A stretch of DNA of 20,161 bases, taken from NCBI GenBank assembly GCA_005879655.1, contig VBJK01000085.1, positions 1-20,161 on the forward strand, given 5' to 3'. This DNA is from Chloroflexota bacterium (GTDB lineage Bacteria; Chloroflexota; Ktedonobacteria; Ktedonobacterales; Ktedonobacteraceae). A program made the position numbers and the translations under genes. Positions 14,653 to 20,161 of this stretch are shown here, piece after piece. The notes beneath the pieces are model-generated. The model saw only the letters and a program-made list of their open reading frames with translations. It did no database searches and was not told where the DNA came from. Within the stretch, counting starts at the first letter, position 1; every line of letters begins with the position of its first letter.

Positions 14653-16665
14653 ATGAGCTGTATCGGTACTGCGGGACATGTTGACCACGGGAAATCGACA
14701 CTGGTCCAAGCGTTGACTGGGATCGATCCCGATCGGTTGGCCGAAGAAAAAGAGCGAGGCATGACAATCGACCTGGGCTTCGCATGGTTAAAGCTACCTA
14801 GTGGACGCGAGGTAAGTATCGTTGATGTGCCTGGCCATGAAAGCTTCATCAAAAATATGCTGGCCGGGGTCGGTGGTATTGATATCGCACTGCTGGTCAT
14901 TGCAGCTGACGAAGGGGTCATGCCACAGACACGCGAGCATCTGGCAATTCTGGATCTTTTGCAGGTGCGGCGCGGTATTGTAGCACTGACGAAGAGCGAT
15001 CTGGCAGATGAAGAATGGCTTGCACTCGTACGAGAAGAAGTCGAGGAACAACTGAAGCCGACCACACTCGCTGGCTCTCCCATCCTGCCTGTTTCAGCAT
15101 ATACGCAACAGGGGCTACCGGAACTATTGGCAGCGCTAGATCATCTACTCGCTGAGAAGACGCACGAACGCCAGCATATCGCACGGCCACGCCTGCCTAT
15201 CGACCGCGTTTTTACTATCACTGGCTTCGGGACTATTGTGACGGGAACACTGCTAGATGGCAATTTCAAAACGGGACAGGAGGTGGAAATTCTACCACAG
15301 GGCATAAAAACACGTATTCGCAACTTACAAATGCATAAACAACAGGTGCAAGTAGCCCAGCCGGGGAGCCGCATTGCCATCAACCTGGCCAATATTGCAC
15401 GCACAGCGCTTGAGCGTGGCAATGTCGTAACGCTACCTGGCCAATTGCCCGTGACAATGTTGGTTGATGCTCGTATCCACTTACTGACAGATGTCGAACG
15501 CACAATCACACATAATACGCAAGTTGACTTCTATAGCGGCTCGCAGGAGATACCTGCACGTGTACGGTTGCTTGATGTTGACGAATTGTTGCCGGGGGAG
15601 AGTGCCTGGGCACAATTGCGTCTGAGCCGAGCCGCAGTCGTCGCGCGCCGGGATCGTTTTATCTTGCGTATCCCATCACCCAGTAGAACGATTGGCGGGG
15701 GGGAAATCGTTGAGACCCAACCGCGTTATCACCGTCGTTTCCAGCAAGCTGTGCTAGAAGCGCTGGAACGCCAGCGGCAAGGGACACCCGAAGAACTGGT
15801 ACTTGCAGCACTGGATAGACGAGCGGTTCGTTCAGCTAGTACAATACAGAGTAATATCGGGTACACACAGGGATTAACGGGCTATGAATTGGCGGAGGTC
15901 GCCAAACAATGCCATTTGTCTGAAGGTGTGACGCTGCACATACTAGAGACGTTGTTATCAGAAGGAAGGGTACGTAAATTAGGATCATTCTGGTTTGCGC
16001 AGCAGGTGTGGGAGATCCTGGTTGAAGAGGCTATACGCTTGGTGAGAGAACAGCACCAGCAGTATCCCTTACGCGCCGGTCTCTCTAAAGAAGAGTGGCG
16101 CACACGACTGAACCTAACGCCCAAATTGGCAGCAGAAGTGTTTGCCGTTTTATCAGCAGAAGGACAATTGACAGCAGTAGCAGGGATAGCAGCGGAAGGT
16201 GCAAAGGGTGTAGGGTATCCTCAAGAGATACCTCACAGGTCGGGTAGCTTACTTCGTCTTCCCAGCTTTACACCGCAGTTTACTTCTGCACAACAAAAAC
16301 AAGTGCAACAGTTATTGCAACGCTTTCAACAGAGTCCGTATACACCCCCTATACGAGCAGAGGCAGAAGTGATAGCAGGTGAGGAGGTCGTCGCGGCCCT
16401 GATTGAGCAAGGACGCCTGATAAAGTTAGGTGATAGTATAGTATTTTTACGTGAAACCTATGAAGAGGCGCTGAAACGGCTTGTTGTCTATCTACAAGAA
16501 CATGGGCAGCTGACTGTCGCAGAAGCACGCGATGTTTTAGGTGCTAGCAGGAAATATGTTTTGCCGCTTTTGGAGCATATGGATGCGCTGCGTATTACAC
16601 GGCGCATAGGTGATATGCGAGTATTAGGACAAAATACATTTTTTACAACTACAGCAGATCACTAA
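14653..16665 (+). CDS. selB: Selenocysteine-specific elongation factor SelB
   Basis: The 670-residue protein is SelB, the GTPase that brings Sec-tRNA to UGA codons marked by a SECIS hairpin. The GTPase motifs are G1 GHVDHGKST (8-16), switch I EEKERGMTID (31-40), G3 DVPGHE (58-63), G4 TKSD (113-116) and SAY (G5) near 149. The EF-Tu-like domain has RVFTITGFGTIVTGTLL at about 186-202. The C-terminal half holds winged-helix domains, ending in VAEARDVLGASRKYVLPLLE and HMDALRITRRIGDMRVL, the expected SECIS-binding part. Length fits SelB (about 610-670) and not EF-Tu (about 400). AGAAGAG lies just before the ATG. selA, selD, tRNA-Sec and any selenoprotein are absent from the window, so the genome should carry them elsewhere. 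Confidence 0.95.
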   Translation: MSCIGTAGHVDHGKSTLVQALTGIDPDRLAEEKERGMTIDLGFAWLKLPSGREVSIVDVPGHESFIKNMLAGVGGIDIALLVIAADEGVMPQTREHLAILDLLQVRRGIVALTKSDLADEEWLALVREEVEEQLKPTTLAGSPILPVSAYTQQGLPELLAALDHLLAEKTHERQHIARPRLPIDRVFTITGFGTIVTGTLLDGNFKTGQEVEILPQGIKTRIRNLQMHKQQVQVAQPGSRIAINLANIARTALERGNVVTLPGQLPVTMLVDARIHLLTDVERTITHNTQVDFYSGSQEIPARVRLLDVDELLPGESAWAQLRLSRAAVVARRDRFILRIPSPSRTIGGGEIVETQPRYHRRFQQAVLEALERQRQGTPEELVLAALDRRAVRSASTIQSNIGYTQGLTGYELAEVAKQCHLSEGVTLHILETLLSEGRVRKLGSFWFAQQVWEILVEEAIRLVREQHQQYPLRAGLSKEEWRTRLNLTPKLAAEVFAVLSAEGQLTAVAGIAAEGAKGVGYPQEIPHRSGSLLRLPSFTPQFTSAQQKQVQQLLQRFQQSPYTPPIRAEAEVIAGEEVVAALIEQGRLIKLGDSIVFLRETYEEALKRLVVYLQEHGQLTVAEARDVLGASRKYVLPLLEHMDALRITRRIGDMRVLGQNTFFTTTADH

Positions 16666-16689
16666 ATAGGATTGAACTATTTCCCTTGT

Positions 16690-16717
16690 TTGCACGTCTG
16701 TTAAGATACGGTACAAT
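16690..16717 (+). promoter_or_regulatory. Candidate promoter of the PASTA kinase gene
   Basis: TTGCAC (16690-16695) and TACAAT (16712-16717) are separated by 16 bp just after selB. If used, the transcript would have a leader of nearly 300 nt before the kinase ATG at 17022. Confidence 0.45.
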
Positions 16718-16750
16718 ACTGTAGACTCCTACTTTTGTGGAAAGGGTTCC

Positions 16751-16870
16751 ATTCTATCACGGAATAGGTTAAAATAGATGGCGCAATGCATTATATAGCT
16801 GACCTTCCGTATTCCCTTATAAAGGGGAAGATGTGATCGACAACTTAGGGGCATGAATGCCTGTTAGTTG
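16751..16870 (+). other. Structured leader upstream of the kinase gene
   Basis: The gap 16666-17021 (356 nt) holds three potential hairpins in series: CCATTC/GAATAGG near 16749-16769, TTCCC/GGGAA (16812-16829), and a longer one, CAACT...GGCAT-GA-ATGCC...AGTTG (16841-16870). No known riboswitch class is recognised. A 50-codon open frame from ATG 16892 ends at TGA 17044, overlapping the kinase start, but its ribosome site is poorly spaced. A cis-acting RNA role is inference. Confidence 0.35.
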
Positions 16871-17021
16871 TAAAGAGGTAAAGTTGTTCTTATGTATCAG
16901 GGCAATGCACCTCATAAGTCAGATAACCTGTCGTGCACCGCGTCGAGTGGATGTTACATAGCGGGTTACCTAATTGGCAAGAGTGGGCGACTCTCAGATC
17001 GTCTGTACAGTGCGGAGAACT

Positions 17022-18932
17022 ATGCAAATCGAAGTTTTGGGTGAGCGATACCAATTACAAGACCCTATAGGGCGTGGCGGCATGGCTACGATCTATCGTG
17101 GGCGTGACTTGCGCATGGACCGCGTTGTAGCAATTAAAGTGCTACGGGAAGTTTATAGTACTGACCCAAAGTTTGTGACGCGTTTTCAACGTGAGGCGAA
17201 AGCGGCATCATCTTTGCAGCATCCCAATATTGTGCAGGTCTATGATTACGGGCAGAGCGATGGCAATTATTTTATTGTCATGGAATTGATAGAGGGCACT
17301 GACCTGCGCCGCTACTTGCGCTCTCGTGGCATTCTTGCCGTGGACCGCGCTATTATTATTGCCCATGATGTTGCACTTGGATTGGGGGCTGCTCACCGTC
17401 GCAATATTGTGCACCGCGATGTCAAGCCGCAAAATGTGCTTGTAGGGCGCGATGGTTCAATTAAGCTGACCGATTTTGGTATTGCCAGCGTGTACAAAGA
17501 TATCAACGCTGAGCGTCTTACCACGACGGGTATGACGCTTGGCACCGTACAATATTACGCCCCAGAGCAAGCTCAGGGTGAAATTGTCAGCCCTGCTGCT
17601 GATGTCTATGCACTTGGCATTGTGTTGTATGAAATGCTAACCGGTCGTACACCGTTTGATGGCGATACGCCCGTGGCGGTGGCCATGCAGCATATTCAGG
17701 ACGTGCCAATGCCTCCTAGCCAGTTCAACCCGAATATTCCTCCTGCTCTAGAGAATATTATTATGCGCTGTCTGGAGAAGGTGCCAGAGATGCGTTTTCG
17801 GGATGGCAGTACCCTGGCACGTGCCCTAGAGACGTTAAACGACGAAGAACTGGCCAGCGGCGTGCCTCCTCAATCGAACCCTGGCAATATCATGACGCCT
17901 ATGCCAAACAGTGGAGGTAGCTCGCCACAGCTCCCACAACGGCCTATCACGGGGGGAGGACTGGCCTCATCTCCCAATAATAGGGGGTCATATCCTTACA
18001 ATCTCGTCAGTCAGAGCGGTACGGTACAGGATAATGGGGTGGGCATGCAACCGCCACCTAAGCCAATGTCTTATCCTCCTCTACCGGGCATGATGGGACC
18101 GGTTGATTATAATAACCCGGCTCTCTACAATCCCCAGATCGGTGGAGCGGGTAGTACCCGTCCCTTCCAGCGCGATGCATTAGCACAATCTGGAGTAGCC
18201 AAAGGGCAGCGTGATTCGCGCTTTGCCAGTATCGTAACGATCCTTATTGTCCTCGCAACGCTATTATTATTGGGTTTTAGCATCTACCTGGCGGCAATGT
18301 TAAATTTCTTAACCATCCCTGGCATCACTCCACAAAGTCCTGATAACACAGCGCAATGGGTACAGGTTCCCGATTTGAAAGGGAAAACTCTCACGGACGC
18401 TCAGAGTGTAGCAGCAAGTTCTAACCTCAAAGTGAAAGTGATTCAAGGACCGCCGACTGGCGTGGTAAGTGGACAGGCACCAGAAGCTGGAGCCAAGCTG
18501 CGTCCCAATAGCGAAATTCAGTTGGAGATGCAGCAACCTATATCAACAGTCAAAGTACCTGATAATTTAGTGAATGGCACACTAGATAATGCCATGCAAA
18601 TCCTTAAGGCTGCTAATATAGCGTATGTCGTTAAGGATGCTGGCAATGACTCGACCTATGGTCCTAGTATGGTCATTAGAACAGATCCCGCTGCTGGTCA
18701 GCCCTTACAGCCAGAGCAGCGGGTGACGCTCTATGTAGTAAATCAAAACGTGGTACCGACAGTCCCACCCCAACCAACACCTCAGCCAACGCCGACTGTT
18801 GGCATAACACCAACTCCTACGACAGCAAGGCCCACGCCTACACCTACAATGCAGGCGAAGCCGACGCCTACTCCAAAAATAACGCCAACACCGACTACTG
18901 GCGTGACACCAACGGTAATGCCAACGCAGTGA
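17022..18932 (+). CDS. Membrane Ser/Thr protein kinase with two PASTA domains (PknB type)
   Basis: The start at ATG 17022 (636 aa) has GGAG six bases upstream and begins MQIEVLGERYQLQDPIG. The in-frame TTG at 16974 has no such support. The Hanks kinase domain (9-273) is intact: G17-R-G-G-M glycine loop, K39 (VAIKV), E58, HRDVKPQN (131-138, catalytic D133), DFG (151-153), the Thr-rich activation loop LTTTGMTLGT (166-175) and APE (180-182). A Pro/Gly/Ser-rich juxtamembrane linker (278-400) leads to one transmembrane helix (403-427). Two extracellular PASTA repeats follow (about 446-503, VPDLKGKTLTDAQ; and 511-573, VPDNLVNGTLDNAM), then a Pro-Thr tail. PASTA domains in this family sense peptidoglycan or lipid II, and the kinase signals to cell division and wall synthesis. 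No cognate phosphatase is adjacent. Confidence 0.95.
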   Translation: MQIEVLGERYQLQDPIGRGGMATIYRGRDLRMDRVVAIKVLREVYSTDPKFVTRFQREAKAASSLQHPNIVQVYDYGQSDGNYFIVMELIEGTDLRRYLRSRGILAVDRAIIIAHDVALGLGAAHRRNIVHRDVKPQNVLVGRDGSIKLTDFGIASVYKDINAERLTTTGMTLGTVQYYAPEQAQGEIVSPAADVYALGIVLYEMLTGRTPFDGDTPVAVAMQHIQDVPMPPSQFNPNIPPALENIIMRCLEKVPEMRFRDGSTLARALETLNDEELASGVPPQSNPGNIMTPMPNSGGSSPQLPQRPITGGGLASSPNNRGSYPYNLVSQSGTVQDNGVGMQPPPKPMSYPPLPGMMGPVDYNNPALYNPQIGGAGSTRPFQRDALAQSGVAKGQRDSRFASIVTILIVLATLLLLGFSIYLAAMLNFLTIPGITPQSPDNTAQWVQVPDLKGKTLTDAQSVAASSNLKVKVIQGPPTGVVSGQAPEAGAKLRPNSEIQLEMQQPISTVKVPDNLVNGTLDNAMQILKAANIAYVVKDAGNDSTYGPSMVIRTDPAAGQPLQPEQRVTLYVVNQNVVPTVPPQPTPQPTPTVGITPTPTTARPTPTPTMQAKPTPTPKITPTPTTGVTPTVMPTQ

Positions 18933-18961
18933 TGGTAGGTAGCTCAAAAATTGTGAGAGTG

Positions 18962-19063
18962 GGTGGTCTCCCTGAAGAGTGTTGGTACTCTAGCCAATAC
19001 TCTTCAGAAGGGGAATCATCAGGTAACACTTTGAGCTTACCAACACGCTTCAGGGAGACCACC
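18962..19063. repeat. 102-nt element with competing hairpins after the kinase gene
   Basis: GGTGGTCTCCCTGAAG (18962-18977) and its reverse complement at 19048-19063 extend inward to a 26-bp stem with one mismatch (18962-18987 with 19038-19063). The left arm can instead pair locally: 18972-18985 with 18994-19007, 14 bp including one G-U, 8-nt loop. A third small stem, GGTAA/TTACC (19022-19041), competes with the outer stem. No U tract follows. It begins 29 bases after the kinase stop. Confidence 0.8.
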
Positions 19064-19483
19064 TGAGAACACGGTGTAACAATATTGATCTTTGAACACC
19101 TCGGTAATTTCAAGCAGGAGAAGGGCAAGTACAGCAAACGAGCAAATACTAAACGCTCATACTGGCTACGTGGTAAAATATTTGGGAGAAGCCCCGCCCG
19201 ATTACGGGTTGGGACTGTGTTATATACTAGACAATGAAGCGTGCTCTTATGGGGAGAACATGTCTACCTGGCTTAAATATGCCATTGCCGCCAATAAACC
19301 GTGATAATAGTCAGGTACATCGCATCGGGCTTAAATGACCATGCATTGCTGAGATACAGATGTGCACAGCGCCGTGTTCTGCATTCTCAAGGAGATATCT
19401 TGTTACACAGAGGCCTGAAGGTCAATGTTGGTGCGGATTCCTTCCTTCCTAACATACACATAACTAATGAGGACTACCGGATT
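19064..19483. other. Intergenic region without a supported gene
   Basis: The remaining 420 nt before the glycosyltransferase show no convincing gene. A 70-codon frame (TTG 19092 to 19304) lacks a ribosome site, an ATG start and any recognisable family; it might be a small or decayed gene. The promoter of the downstream gene should lie in 19320-19470, but no clear hexamers stand out. Confidence 0.4.
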
Positions 19484-20161
19484 ATGATGAAACTAGATGG
19501 CGCAATTGCGCCAGAAAATACCCTCTTTGTTCTACTGTGCTTCGAGGGACCCGATGTCTATTCTACTGCTGGTGGATTGGGCACACGCGTTACTGAACTA
19601 AGCGAAGCGCTAGCTGTGCAAGGCTATACAACTCATTTGATCTTTATTGGAGACCCTCATAAACCCGCAATAGAGACACGTATTGAGGGGCGATTGATAC
19701 TCAAACGCTGGTCGCAGTGGGTGAGCAAATATTATCCTAATGGTGTCTATGATGGCGAAGAGCAGAAGCTCTATGACTTCAACGAGAGCGTGCCCTACCA
19801 CATCTACACTGAGATTGTACGTCCTGCGGTAGTTGAGGGGAAAACCGTGGTCATCATGGGTGAGGACTGGCATACCGCAGGGGTTATTAGTCACACATCT
19901 GATCTGCTGCACTGGTTTGGCGTGCGAGAGAAGGTATTGCTGCTATGGAATCTCAATAGCCTGATGTCTTTGCATCGTGTGAACTGGGGCCGTCTCAGCT
20001 TTGTCTCCACGCTCTGTACGGTGAGTAAATACATGAAGCATAGGATGTGGAGCCTGGGTGTCAACCCGCTGGTCATCCCCAATGGTATTCCTACACGTCA
20101 CATGGACCCGGTAGACGAGCAAGCGGTGCAACGTCTGCGCATGATTGCACGGCGCGGCAAT
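19484..20161 (+). CDS. Glycogen-synthase-like glycosyltransferase (partial, 5' part)
   Basis: The frame is open from ATG 19484 (a second ATG follows at 19487) to the window edge: 226 codons, C-terminus missing. GAGG lies 11 bases upstream. The N-terminal nucleotide-sugar loop reads STAGGLGTRVTELSEALA (27-44), the counterpart of the K-T-G-G-L motif of GT5 glycogen/starch synthases. VIMGEDWHTAG (123-133) matches their acceptor-site DWH. The start of the second Rossmann domain is visible as CTVSKYMKHRMWSLG followed by VIPNGIP. This is a GT-B fold enzyme, probably using ADP- or UDP-glucose in glucan or trehalose-type synthesis. The Lys of the GT5 motif is replaced, so a GT4-class enzyme with another product is possible. 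It is cytosolic. Confidence 0.88.
   Translation, partial: MMKLDGAIAPENTLFVLLCFEGPDVYSTAGGLGTRVTELSEALAVQGYTTHLIFIGDPHKPAIETRIEGRLILKRWSQWVSKYYPNGVYDGEEQKLYDFNESVPYHIYTEIVRPAVVEGKTVVIMGEDWHTAGVISHTSDLLHWFGVREKVLLLWNLNSLMSLHRVNWGRLSFVSTLCTVSKYMKHRMWSLGVNPLVIPNGIPTRHMDPVDEQAVQRLRMIARRGN

Noticed and set aside
16974..17021. Upstream TTG start for the kinase
   Set aside because: It adds 16 residues with no ribosome site, while ATG 17022 has GGAG six bases upstream and starts at the usual kinase N-terminus.
19092..19304. 70-codon frame after the kinase
   Set aside because: It has a TTG start, no ribosome site, no family resemblance and no operon context. It is kept only as a note in the intergenic entry.

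Overview
The window looks like chromosomal DNA of a high-complexity soil-type bacterium, most likely a Ktedonobacteria member of the Chloroflexota. This is inferred from the gene mix: two S53 acid peptidases, a PASTA Ser/Thr kinase, a DUF2089/DUF4097 pair and proline-threonine-rich extracellular linkers. It is also inferred from intergenic space filled with copies of a GCGCAATAAATTGCGC palindrome, which I associate with that group. No marker gene fixes the taxonomy. No phage, transposase, CRISPR array or rRNA is visible.

Left part (1-12059), mostly minus strand: a polytopic, possibly heme-oxidase-like membrane protein cut by the window edge; a 101-nt palindrome; an aldo/keto reductase; a two-gene unit of a DUF2089 helix-turn-helix protein followed by a DUF4097 beta-ladder protein that share similar C-terminal tails; a lipoprotein S53 peptidase; a 74-nt tandem repeat; a metallo-beta-lactamase-fold hydrolase; one plus-strand GNAT acetyltransferase; a 44-nt tandem array built on the palindrome; a secreted S53 peptidase with an extra C-terminal beta-sandwich; and an SRPBCC protein with a long charged coiled coil.

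Middle (12060-12710): a decayed TetR-regulator fragment lies between a palindromic repeat hairpin and a minus-strand tRNA-Arg(UCU) gene.

Right part (12711-20161), plus strand: sufB (Fe-S cluster assembly scaffold) behind a near-consensus sigma-70 promoter; selB (selenocysteine elongation factor); a membrane Ser/Thr kinase with two PASTA domains behind a long structured leader; an element with competing hairpins; and the 5' part of a glycogen-synthase-like glycosyltransferase cut by the window end.

The genes are largely single-gene transcription units separated by 100-550 nt gaps rather than one pathway. The clearest functional unit is the DUF2089-DUF4097 pair. The least explained material is intergenic: four clusters of one palindromic repeat family, several short perfect dyads in front of genes, and the hairpin element after the kinase.
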